From positions 310,001 to 374,000 of the forward strand of contig NZ_JAELUP010000103.1 of assembly GCF_016424485.1 (NCBI RefSeq): a DNA stretch of 64,000 nt, given 5' to 3'. The notes under the pieces are model-generated. The model was not told where the DNA came from, made no database searches, and saw nothing but the letters and a program-made list of their open reading frames with translations. The stretch's first letter is position 1, and every line of letters begins with the position of its first letter. Both the position numbers and the translations under genes were made by a program. The stretch is from Paenibacillus roseus. Lineage in GTDB: Bacteria; Bacillota; Bacilli; Paenibacillales; Paenibacillaceae. Below, piece by piece: positions 47,179-55,328 of the stretch.

Positions 47179-48543
47179 ATGATAAAAGGAAAACACTACG
47201 AAAAATTTCTTATTATAACGATTGGAATTTCGGTATTTGCAGGGGTAATGAGCACATCAATGATTACAATTGCCTTTCCAGATTTAGTTTTTGATTTTAA
47301 AATTGACTATTCTACATTGCAAATTAGAAACATCCTATTCTTTTCATTTTTCGCTGCTGGCTTACCGTTATTCGGTTCAATAGCGGATCGGGTGGGACCA
47401 AAAAAATTAGTTCAATTCGGATTAACTTTGTTTATTTTATCTAATATCGTTAGTGGTTTCTCAATTAATTGGGCAATATTCCTGGTAGCCCAATCATTAC
47501 AGGCTATTTCTGATTCTATGATCGTACCAGCATTAGTACTACTAATTAGACAGTCATTTAAAGATGAGAAAATAGGATGGGCTTTTGGCTGGTTTTCCGC
47601 TACTCTAGCTTCTGCCACACTAATAGGACCGGCACTGGGGGGAGGAATTGTTGAATATACTTCTTGGAGGTATATCTTTTTGGCCTTGACACTCTTTTCA
47701 CTGGTTTCTCTAATGCTGGGTACTTTGATTTTACCGAAAGACGGAAAACGAAATCGAAATAAACAAATTCCGTTCATGAATACAGTTTCATTAGTTTTAT
47801 TTCTTTGTTTTTTTCAATTTTCTCTAGTAGCAAGTTCCTCAATATTTTTAACAGTTAGTCTGGTGGTAGCACTTCTTTCTTTATCGATGCTACTATTTCT
47901 TGAAACAAGAAATAAAGTAAATAAAATATTTCCAGCAGGTGCTTTTAATAATAAAATTTTTGTTGTTTCATTAATACGCGTATTTCTATTGTTTTTGGTA
48001 AGCAACGCTATGATTTTGATTATTCCTAGTTTAATGAGGGATCATTTTGGATTAAGTCCTGATGTGATTGGATTAATCATTATTATAGAATCTATAATAG
48101 CCATATCATTGGCCGGATTTGCTGGGAAATTAGCTGATTTAAATGCATTGAAAACAATGACTTTTGGATTCATACCGATCTTGTCGGGACTGGTTTTATT
48201 ACAACTAACCAGCAATATAAATATTAATCCCATCATATTGTTTGTATTGTTCTTTTTATGTATCGGCTTGGGCTCGACTTTTGCATCCCCTGCTCTAAAT
48301 AAAATTGCAATGTTATCTGTTCCTAAAGAGGAAACGGGTTCTTACATGGGACTCTTTCAAATGATTCAATTTGGAACGGGAGCATTTGCATCTGGAATAA
48401 TTGGATTACTGGTAAGCGGTGGCACTTCGACATTAGAAATACGAGAGTTGCGTAGTGTCTTTGGCGTCGCTATTTTTCTTATCATATCCGCAGTACTTAC
48501 AACAATGGTTGATAAGAGATTTTTGAAAATTCAGAAAAGTTAG
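47179..48543 (+). CDS. MFS exporter with 14 membrane helices (DHA2/EmrB-QacA type)
   Basis: The 454-residue protein has 14 predicted hydrophobic helices. Its loop 2-3 motif, GSIADRVGPKKLVQFG, is characteristic of the major facilitator superfamily, and motif C (GPALGGGIVE) marks drug/H+ antiporters. AAAGGAG precedes ATG 47179. Codon use is AT-rich, unlike the pyr and mur genes but like the peptide-modification genes downstream. Placed first in the RiPP island, it is the likely export and self-resistance pump for the product; this is inferred from context. Confidence 0.88.
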   Translation: MIKGKHYEKFLIITIGISVFAGVMSTSMITIAFPDLVFDFKIDYSTLQIRNILFFSFFAAGLPLFGSIADRVGPKKLVQFGLTLFILSNIVSGFSINWAIFLVAQSLQAISDSMIVPALVLLIRQSFKDEKIGWAFGWFSATLASATLIGPALGGGIVEYTSWRYIFLALTLFSLVSLMLGTLILPKDGKRNRNKQIPFMNTVSLVLFLCFFQFSLVASSSIFLTVSLVVALLSLSMLLFLETRNKVNKIFPAGAFNNKIFVVSLIRVFLLFLVSNAMILIIPSLMRDHFGLSPDVIGLIIIIESIIAISLAGFAGKLADLNALKTMTFGFIPILSGLVLLQLTSNININPIILFVLFFLCIGLGSTFASPALNKIAMLSVPKEETGSYMGLFQMIQFGTGAFASGIIGLLVSGGTSTLEIRELRSVFGVAIFLIISAVLTTMVDKRFLKIQKS

Positions 48544-48552
48544 ACAAATCTA

Positions 48553-48581
48553 TTGACAATGATATAATAAAGACCTATTAT
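48553..48581 (+). promoter_or_regulatory. Promoter of the precursor peptide gene
   Basis: TTGACA (48553-48558), a 17-base spacer and TATTAT (48576-48581), just after the exporter stop. Confidence 0.75.
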
Positions 48582-48586
48582 GTAAA

Positions 48587-48613
48587 TATATTACACATAT
48601 TTTGTGTAGTATA
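48587..48613. promoter_or_regulatory. Operator-like dyad at the precursor transcription start
   Basis: TATATTACACA and TGTGTAGTATA are inverted copies (one mismatch) around a 5-base centre. The dyad covers the expected +1 region and ends 8 bases before the ribosome site, so it could bind a repressor or form a 5' RNA hairpin. No regulator gene is seen in the island. Confidence 0.5.
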
Positions 48614-48636
48614 ATTAGACAAAGGAGGTGGATATT

Positions 48637-48759
48637 ATGTCAAAAGAGCTGGAAGAGTTAGAAATCATTGAGGCTAGGGAGCTAGAGGTAGGAAATGCAT
48701 TTCATGCTTTTAGATTTAGTGTAGCTTCTCAAGAAGACATTTCTGATAAAGAAGAATAA
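48637..48759 (+). CDS. RiPP precursor peptide, 40 residues, Phe-Arg-Phe core (proposed)
   Basis: AAAGGAGGTG at 48621-48630 precedes ATG 48637. The 40-residue product has an acidic leader of Glu and Leu repeats (KELEELEIIEARELEVGN). A short aromatic segment AFHAFRFSV follows (residues 21-29), then a polar acidic tail, SQEDISDKEE. F25-R26-F27 (48709-48717) is the only F-R-F. It has its own promoter, a strong hairpin behind it, and modification genes downstream. I infer that F-R-F is the core from which ortho-Tyr, ornithine and a biaryl bond are made. F22 and H23 could also be modified. It was absent from the supplied ORFs because of its length. Confidence 0.85.
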   Translation: MSKELEELEIIEARELEVGNAFHAFRFSVASQEDISDKEE

Positions 48760-48771
48760 GCTTGTAAAGAC

Positions 48772-48809
48772 AAAAGTGCTACTACTATAAATTAAGTAGT
48801 AGCACTTTT
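48772..48809 (+). terminator. Attenuating terminator between precursor and enzyme genes
   Basis: AAAAGTGCTACTACT (48772-48786) and AGTAGTAGCACTTTT (48795-48809) form a perfect 15-bp stem with an 8-base loop. The T run is the stem's own TTTT plus ATTA, so read-through is likely. This would give much precursor mRNA and less enzyme mRNA. Confidence 0.75.
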
Positions 48810-48814
48810 ATTAA

Positions 48815-49242
48815 CTCAACGTCCACTGCTTGAAATTGGGAAAGAACGTTTATCGATTCCATCCGTGATTCCATTGATGGTAGAATGATGTGATCTGAAA
48901 ACCCCGAAGTCAACCGTAATGTTTATCTGCCCAGCCCATCGTGAGTATGAGAAAGCCCTAGAGCCGCTCCTGTAGCTTTAAAGCGTACGAGCATACCTTC
49001 GCTCAGTTTTACGTTCAAACATCCAATCATCAAAGCTGAACACTGTCTCGCATGAATCAGAGGTCAGGTGCTCCTGTGATAAACGCTCTCGAAGCGAAAC
49101 GTGCGAGAAAGCGGCGTTATACAACAGAAATAGGATTCGGAACAAGACCGCGCAGGTGAAGCCGAATTTATTCATAAAGCTCGCGTTATTCAGATGCTTG
49201 AGGGAGTTGAGTTGTTAATTTTAGTAATGAAGAGGAAGAACT
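48815..49242. other. Non-coding or decayed segment inside the island
   Basis: This stretch is noticeably more GC-rich than the genes on both sides. It holds a leftward 65-codon frame (48978-49175, beginning MNKFGFTCAVLFRILFLLY) without a clear ribosome site. No promoter or complete gene is seen. It may be a remnant of an inserted gene or transposase; I could not match it to a family. Confidence 0.35.
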
Positions 49243-51147
49243 ATGAAAAAAGATATTTTATTAATCTTTCCACCATTAACTGAAGCAAGACTATTCCCTT
49301 ATTTAAGCTTACCTATGCTAACCTCGTTTTTAAAAGCCAATAGCATAGATGTTGCACAAAAGGACTTAAATATTGATCTTGCTCATTCTTTATTTACTAG
49401 CAATAATCTTTTAAACTATATTGAAAATAATAAGAGTAAGCAATCTTTGAGGTTTATCTATAGAAATGAATTAGCTAAGTATTTATTAAAATATAAAGAT
49501 GAGATAGATAACTTGGTATTCAATAAAGAACCCGATAACCATGTGAATGATAAAAGTTCTAGAGCAGTGAGATTCGCAAAAAACGGTGTAGAATTATTAT
49601 TGGAAGATTCTATACTGAAAAAGGATTTCTTTACTGTAGAAGATATGATTGAAGAAGCTCAGAACTTTACAACGAATAATGATAACGATTTCGGAGTAAG
49701 ACAGCTTTATACACTTACAAAACAGTATGTTGAAGATAATAAACCAAAAGTTGTAGGTTTCTCGATTGCGTATTATAGTCAAATTTTCCCTTCAATTATT
49801 ATAGCTAAATGGATAAAAGAGTTAGCGCCTTCTACATTTATTATTTTTGGCGGACAGCAAATAATGCTAAGGTCTAATCAAATTTATAAACAGTCTTCAA
49901 CGGTTTTTGTTGACGCTTTAGGTACAAGTGCAGGTGAAGAAACTTTAGTCAAGTTGGTTCAATATATTTATGGTCAAGCAGAGCAATCAGAAGTTCCCGA
50001 TATATTATGGGTAGATAATAAACTCTCAGCTCAATCATCTCAATCTCCAAAATCTAGTTATAAAATTACAGATGCAAAAGTTCCCGATTTTTCTGGATTG
50101 CCTTATAAAAAGTATTTAAGCGAGGAAATACACTTCTCTTTAATTACATGTATCGGATGCTATTGGGGTAAATGCATTTTTTGTTCATACGGAAATAGAT
50201 CCAGGAAGAACTCTTCATACCAACAAAAAACTGCTGAACAAATAGCAAAAGAATGTGAGGCCATAATAAATACATATGGTGTACATAGAATTAATTTTGT
50301 AGATGAAAACACGAATTTAAAATTAGTTGTCAAAGCTGTTCAATTATTAAATAAAAAAGGCGTTTATATTAAATTCAGCACTAGAAATAGATTAGAGGAT
50401 TTATTGTTAGATAAAGCATTTTGTCAGGAATTAAAAAGGCTTGGTTGCATCCTTATGTCATGTGGATACGAGACGAACTCTCAAAGAATCCTTGATCTAT
50501 TAAATAAAGGAGTTAACTCTGCTAATTATCAACAAATAATAGACAACTTAGACGAAGCAGGTATCCCCCTCAGGCTTTCATTAATGGGAGGGCTTCCTGA
50601 TGAGACTCCAGAGGAAGTAAAAGAGTCTGAACTTTTTCTAAGAAAAAATGCTTCAAAAATAGGAATAGATGTAATGCAAATGTTAGTTGCAGAACCAAAT
50701 ACGTTTTTAACAGACGATCCCATGAAATATAAATTATATGTCAATAAAGATAAGCGGGAATTGAGAGGCAATAAACTTCTGAATTATGGTATGGGTAGAA
50801 TGGGGTCCCATTTTGAATACACAGATGGAGATACTTTTGATCCTAGATTGAACAGATTTATAGAAATGTTCAATAACATAAACCCGCAAAAAAATGATGA
50901 AATACCTCCTCAAAAAAGAGGTGCAGATAAATCTTTAACAAAGACTGAACTAAGCATAAATCCATGGGTTGTATTTCATTCTACTCAGGAAGGTTGGGTA
51001 GTTCTCGATCTTTTATGGGAAAAAATATATATAATACCATATAAGGGGTCTGAACAAGAATTTTTGACTTTAATTCATTCCAACCAAATAAATAAAATTA
51101 AAAAGTTTTTTATCGATAATGGATTAGTCAATTCTAATATGCATTAG
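49243..51147 (+). CDS. B12-binding-domain radical SAM enzyme (RiPP maturase)
   Basis: The 634-residue protein has an N-terminal cobalamin-binding-like Rossmann domain (KKDILLIFPPLTEARLFPYLSLP; later PKVVGFSIAYYSQIF and FIIFGGQQ). A radical SAM domain follows. Its cluster motif reads C303-IG-C306-YWGK-C311-IF-C314, giving CX4CX2C with an extra Cys; NFVDENTNLK, KFSTRNRLEDL and LRLSLMGGLPDETPEE come after it. A C-terminal extension (about 535-634) is unassigned. I propose it forms the aryl-aryl bond between modified phenylalanines, by analogy with biphenomycin-like clusters. Methyl transfer is the alternative. It is followed closely by the MNIO gene. Confidence 0.85.
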   Translation: MKKDILLIFPPLTEARLFPYLSLPMLTSFLKANSIDVAQKDLNIDLAHSLFTSNNLLNYIENNKSKQSLRFIYRNELAKYLLKYKDEIDNLVFNKEPDNHVNDKSSRAVRFAKNGVELLLEDSILKKDFFTVEDMIEEAQNFTTNNDNDFGVRQLYTLTKQYVEDNKPKVVGFSIAYYSQIFPSIIIAKWIKELAPSTFIIFGGQQIMLRSNQIYKQSSTVFVDALGTSAGEETLVKLVQYIYGQAEQSEVPDILWVDNKLSAQSSQSPKSSYKITDAKVPDFSGLPYKKYLSEEIHFSLITCIGCYWGKCIFCSYGNRSRKNSSYQQKTAEQIAKECEAIINTYGVHRINFVDENTNLKLVVKAVQLLNKKGVYIKFSTRNRLEDLLLDKAFCQELKRLGCILMSCGYETNSQRILDLLNKGVNSANYQQIIDNLDEAGIPLRLSLMGGLPDETPEEVKESELFLRKNASKIGIDVMQMLVAEPNTFLTDDPMKYKLYVNKDKRELRGNKLLNYGMGRMGSHFEYTDGDTFDPRLNRFIEMFNNINPQKNDEIPPQKRGADKSLTKTELSINPWVVFHSTQEGWVVLDLLWEKIYIIPYKGSEQEFLTLIHSNQINKIKKFFIDNGLVNSNMH

Positions 51148-51156
51148 GAGGCAGAT

Positions 51157-52119
51157 ATGAAAACTAAGGATACAATTAAGTTTCCAAACATTAGTAAGAA
51201 ATTAGGACTTGGTATGGGAATGGACTTACCTTGGGGGCAAGAGGTTGGATTTGTATCAACAAATCATGGTGATTCGATTACACCAAAAATGAAAATTTTT
51301 TTTAATTCTTATAAGGATGAATTTAATTATTTGTTTTTTGCATTTCAACCTAAAAACAGAAATTTTCTGAAAGCTGAGGAGTATTTTGAAGGATACGATA
51401 GTTTGTTTGCGGAAGTTCCTAATATTGAAGCTAGAGCATTCCATCAAACAATCTTAAATATGGGAGCAATGGAGGATTATCAAAAAGATCAGATAATTGA
51501 TTTCACGAACAAAATAGTAGAACGATATGATATCAAATGGATAGTAGAAGATTTAGGTTTATGGTCAATCAAAGGAAAGTCAGTACCATTTCCACTCCCG
51601 CCATATCTTACTGATGAAGGCTTGCAAGCATGCATTGATAATATCAACGTATACAAGGAGGGAATTAACGTACCAATTTCGGTGGAGTTTCCAGGATTCA
51701 CGGAAGGAACTAATTTCTTTATTGGAAGTATGAATGGGTTCGATTTTTTTCAAAAGTTAGTGGAGGAAACGAATGTACCCGTTACTCTGGATATCGGACA
51801 TATTTTAAGCTATCAATGGTTAATTGGGAATACACACGAAAAAATGTTCGACGGTTTGGAGAAGCTGCCTTTTGATAACTGTTTTGAATTTCATTTATCT
51901 GGATGTCAAATAATCAAAGGCAAGTTTCGCGATCTGCATCACGGCATACTATTAGATGAACAAATAGACTTATTGGAATATCTCCTCCCTAAATGTCCAA
52001 ATTTAAAGGCAATCACTTATGAGGACCCTCAATACACGGATGAAGGTATACTTATTCCCAAGTCACAAAAAAATTACCAAAGAATGAAGGAGATCGTTTC
52101 TAAATGGGAAAAACAATAA
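51157..52119 (+). CDS. DUF692/MNIO-family multinuclear non-heme iron oxidase
   Basis: MNIO enzymes (relatives of MbnB and TglH) oxidise peptide side chains with two or three iron ions in a TIM barrel. The 320-residue protein shows the expected metal-site candidates: H37 in STNHGDS, E131 in VEDLGLW, E177 in SVEFPG, D212 and H215 in TLDIGHILS, H246 in FEFHLSGC, D259 with H261/H262 in RDLHHG, and E289 in YEDP. AGGAGG precedes ATG 51157. It overlaps its partner gene by 16 bases. The proposed substrate is the two Phe of the precursor (ortho-hydroxylation), inferred from gene content. Confidence 0.86.
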   Translation: MKTKDTIKFPNISKKLGLGMGMDLPWGQEVGFVSTNHGDSITPKMKIFFNSYKDEFNYLFFAFQPKNRNFLKAEEYFEGYDSLFAEVPNIEARAFHQTILNMGAMEDYQKDQIIDFTNKIVERYDIKWIVEDLGLWSIKGKSVPFPLPPYLTDEGLQACIDNINVYKEGINVPISVEFPGFTEGTNFFIGSMNGFDFFQKLVEETNVPVTLDIGHILSYQWLIGNTHEKMFDGLEKLPFDNCFEFHLSGCQIIKGKFRDLHHGILLDEQIDLLEYLLPKCPNLKAITYEDPQYTDEGILIPKSQKNYQRMKEIVSKWEKQ

Positions 52120-52925
52120 ATGAGTTATATTCATTAGATGAGATACTTTATAAATTGTTACATGAAAGATCTTACAGACAGTTATTCCTTGAAGATAAAT
52201 TTTATGAGATGAATATATCAGAAGTCAATATTGAAAACTTGAAAACAATTGATAGGGAAGAACTAATGGCAACTGCCAAAACGATTAAATCCAATATCAT
52301 TTCTGGAAACATCGATTATAATGGGGGGTTAAAAAGTGCTTACCCGGGTGTTTTTTCAGAATTCAAAGAAAGTTCAATCGATATGGATGATTTGTTATAT
52401 GATTTTATTGAATCTATTTGGTTTCAGGACTATAAAGAAATCCCGTTTAGTGGGAGAGGTATTTGCATTGAGGAAGCCTTTTATCATTACATGTTAAGCA
52501 ATGAAAATTTCATAAATAGATCACCTTATAATACGCTATTATTGCAGCATGAATTTCTTAATGCGATTCACTCCATATTGGTTATTAACAAGAATCCTAA
52601 CTTTAGGATACATTCTCCACTCATCATTCATAATCGTTCTATTTCTTATTCGGTAGTAAAGTATCCAGGTAAAATCGTTTCAGCTTTAGAAAATAGTTTG
52701 AAGAAGTTTGAAACAGATGATGAAGTATTGTATGTATATGCTGCTACAAAAAAACATTTGATTAAAGGTCAAATAAGTGAACTGATTTCAGAAATCCTGA
52801 AAAACGAGTTGCTAATTCATAAAGCTGAAATCAGAAATTTATTAACAACAAAGTTTAACATAAACGAAGATCAATTAAATACTACCATTTTGAATATGGC
52901 CAAGTTGGGGTTATTAGATGGCTAA
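52104..52925 (+). CDS. MNIO partner protein (probable peptide-recognition subunit)
   Basis: MNIO enzymes generally need a second protein that binds the leader peptide. This 273-residue protein overlaps the MNIO gene by 16 bases. Its N-terminus, LDEILYKLLHERSYRQLFLEDKF followed by an IDREELMATAKTI helix, resembles the N-terminal helical region of known partners. The C-terminal 70 residues (EILKNELLIHKAEIRNLL ... ILNMAKLGLLDG) look like a winged-helix or RRE-like fold. I could not confirm the fold. It ends 8 bases inside the next gene. Confidence 0.65.
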   Translation: MGKTINELYSLDEILYKLLHERSYRQLFLEDKFYEMNISEVNIENLKTIDREELMATAKTIKSNIISGNIDYNGGLKSAYPGVFSEFKESSIDMDDLLYDFIESIWFQDYKEIPFSGRGICIEEAFYHYMLSNENFINRSPYNTLLLQHEFLNAIHSILVINKNPNFRIHSPLIIHNRSISYSVVKYPGKIVSALENSLKKFETDDEVLYVYAATKKHLIKGQISELISEILKNELLIHKAEIRNLLTTKFNINEDQLNTTILNMAKLGLLDG

Positions 52926-54174
52926 TAATATGATTTCCTTTAATGAACATGGTGAATTATTAAATTATTGGGTTAAAAAACAATATCAAAATGAATTCGT
53001 GATTTATTTTGACCAACACTTGGACTTTAAAAAAATTAGTGAAGAAAATCTGAAAATATTAAAAAGTTATTCCGAAAAAAATCAAAACATGAATGAATTA
53101 AATCGAGATGTGCCGTTTAGGGAATATGAAACCTATCCCTATGGCCTGGATAATTTTTTATATGCTGCAAAAGAATTGAATATTATTGATCATTTAATAT
53201 GGGTCTATCCGAATAATGATTATACTATTAATGATTTGCAAAAAGTATTGATTACTAATGTTTCATTGATCGCGGGGTTCAAGGAAGAAGTTTTAAGTTC
53301 TTTTGCAATTAATGAGTACTCCGTTGAGTTATCTGTTAACCATTTAAAAATCGAAATTACAAACCTTAAATATCTAAGTCATATAAAATTGAATAAGACT
53401 CCTTTAATAGATATTGACCTGGATTTTTTTTATAACAGTAATAAGCAACAGCTACATTTAGTCAAAGAATTTAAGGAATATTTCCTCTCTTTAGGGAAAG
53501 CGTGGAAAGATGATCCAACGATGACGTATTCTATTACTAGCGGATTTTTACCTGAAAAGTATAGTTACTTAGGTGAACAAATTGCAGATTTTTTTGAAAT
53601 GGATATTGTACATCACTCAAAATTACGAACAGAATCAAATTCCATAACAAAAATTTCTTATTTGCTAAATAATAATTCAACCTATTTAACTAGCGAAATT
53701 ATAGAAGAAGTTTGGGAAAAGGTACTCGTGTTTTATTCTGGGACAGGTTTGGGAGTTAAATCTTTGCTTTTTTCCCGAATTGGAAATTTGGAGTTAGCAA
53801 TTCAATACTATGATTTAGCCAAACAGAATAATGTGAATTACTTTTGGAGTGCCTATAACATAGGTTTAATATATATGAATCAAAAAAGGTATGCCTTAGC
53901 ATCGCACTGGTTTTTGCTAGCTGAAGGAAACTTAACAGATTCCATACAAACTCATAGTTTAATACTAAGAAGTATATGCGAACTAAAACAAGGTAATTTT
54001 TCAGAAAGTTTAGCTTTAGGAATTAAATGTGCCGATGAGATTGGAATAAGAGCAGAGCCTTACTTAATTATTGCTTTATCTTGTAAAGAACTAGGCTTGA
54101 TCAGAGAATATAAAAAAAATTATGTATTATATAAAACGTTTAAAAGCGATGGATTATCAGGAGTGAAATGTTAA
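52918..54174 (+). CDS. UPF0489 peptide-arginase-like protein with C-terminal TPR-like region
   Basis: The UPF0489 family has the arginase/deacetylase fold; the RiPP enzyme OspR of this family turns peptidyl Arg into ornithine. Metal-ligand motifs are present: FVIYFDQHLDF (D32, H34, D36) and LIDIDLDFFY (D165, D167, D169). Residues about 265-410 hold helix pairs such as FSRIGNLELAIQYYDLAKQ and NIGLIYMNQKRYALASHWF, typical of TPR repeats, which most family members lack. The only core Arg in the precursor is R26. The gene overlaps both neighbours, so translation is coupled. Confidence 0.78.
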   Translation: MANNMISFNEHGELLNYWVKKQYQNEFVIYFDQHLDFKKISEENLKILKSYSEKNQNMNELNRDVPFREYETYPYGLDNFLYAAKELNIIDHLIWVYPNNDYTINDLQKVLITNVSLIAGFKEEVLSSFAINEYSVELSVNHLKIEITNLKYLSHIKLNKTPLIDIDLDFFYNSNKQQLHLVKEFKEYFLSLGKAWKDDPTMTYSITSGFLPEKYSYLGEQIADFFEMDIVHHSKLRTESNSITKISYLLNNNSTYLTSEIIEEVWEKVLVFYSGTGLGVKSLLFSRIGNLELAIQYYDLAKQNNVNYFWSAYNIGLIYMNQKRYALASHWFLLAEGNLTDSIQTHSLILRSICELKQGNFSESLALGIKCADEIGIRAEPYLIIALSCKELGLIREYKKNYVLYKTFKSDGLSGVKC

Positions 54175-55328
54175 AACAAGATCTAAATCGTAATATCATA
54201 TGCAAATACAGTTCTTTAGAAAATGATTACCTCTTTTATACAACTGGAAATGCAAACTCTCTTTTGACTAAGGATAACCTTAAAGAACTGATTGATGTCT
54301 ACCGCGACCTGATTAGCCAATGTCTGTTTTCTTTCGAAAAATGGATATTTAAATATGAAATAACAATGATCTCTTCTTCTTATTTTTTATATCTTAGTAG
54401 TGGTGATGACTTTAAAAGAGACGAATTACACTTAATGATAAAAATAATAGTAGACGCTGTAGATAAATTCATTCCTGTAGTTTGGCAATCGAGTATTCAC
54501 AACTACTTGGATTGTAATCAACATTGGAGTGATATTCAAACAAAATTATATGAAGAGGTATATGCCGCTATTAATGGTACTAATCTTGCAATGGAGATTA
54601 ATGTTCCCATCATTTTAAATCAGGAATTATCTTCACAACTGGTACACGAAGCTTTTGGACATACTTCTGAAGCAGATAATTATATACAATATTGTGAAGG
54701 AAGCCAATTTCAACTGGGGCATACATGGGCAAATTATAAGTTAAACGTATATGATAATCCTTTGCTGTCAGGTTATAGAGGAAGCTATGAGTATGATCAT
54801 GAAGGAAATAAAGCAAAACCTACCCAGATTATTAAAAATGGCGTATGGAATGAATTGCTGTACGATAAGAAAACAGCAGAGCAGTTGGGAGTAAAGCATA
54901 GTTCAAATGCAAGAAGAACAATCTTTTCCAACATAATCATGCCTAGAATGTCAGTCATCTATTTAGAAGCAGGTGAATGTGATATTCAAGATATAATTTC
55001 AAATATTGAATATGGGGTATACTGTTTCGGCACATGGGGAGGAGGCTCATTAGGTCATAATTTCATAATTAGACCTTCATTCGGTAAATATATTAAAGGA
55101 GGTAAGATTACTAACGAAATAATAAGGAAATTTGACATTAAAGGTTCGAAATTTGATTTTATTTCTAGAATTGATAATGTCTCTAATGATTTAATGATGT
55201 TTGATCCTTATTTTGGATGTAACAAGAATGAAAAGTATGATTTACCGGTTTCGCAAGGCTCTCCAACTATTTCAGTTTCTTCATATCCCCTTATTCCTAT
55301 AAATGATGGAGGAAAAAATGGTAGATAG
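54168..55328 (+). CDS. TldD/PmbA-family metalloprotease
   Basis: TldD proteases degrade or trim modified peptides, for example the microcin B17 leader, usually as TldD/TldE pairs. The 386-residue protein has the zinc motif H160-EAFG-H165 with a nearby Glu (TSEAD). It also has the typical Gly-rich FGTWGGGSLGHNFIIRP stretch near residue 290. It is shorter than most TldD proteins, and no TldE partner is encoded here. It probably releases the mature macrocycle from leader and tail. ATG 54168 overlaps the previous stop by 7 bases. Confidence 0.85.
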   Translation: MLKQDLNRNIICKYSSLENDYLFYTTGNANSLLTKDNLKELIDVYRDLISQCLFSFEKWIFKYEITMISSSYFLYLSSGDDFKRDELHLMIKIIVDAVDKFIPVVWQSSIHNYLDCNQHWSDIQTKLYEEVYAAINGTNLAMEINVPIILNQELSSQLVHEAFGHTSEADNYIQYCEGSQFQLGHTWANYKLNVYDNPLLSGYRGSYEYDHEGNKAKPTQIIKNGVWNELLYDKKTAEQLGVKHSSNARRTIFSNIIMPRMSVIYLEAGECDIQDIISNIEYGVYCFGTWGGGSLGHNFIIRPSFGKYIKGGKITNEIIRKFDIKGSKFDFISRIDNVSNDLMMFDPYFGCNKNEKYDLPVSQGSPTISVSSYPLIPINDGGKNGR

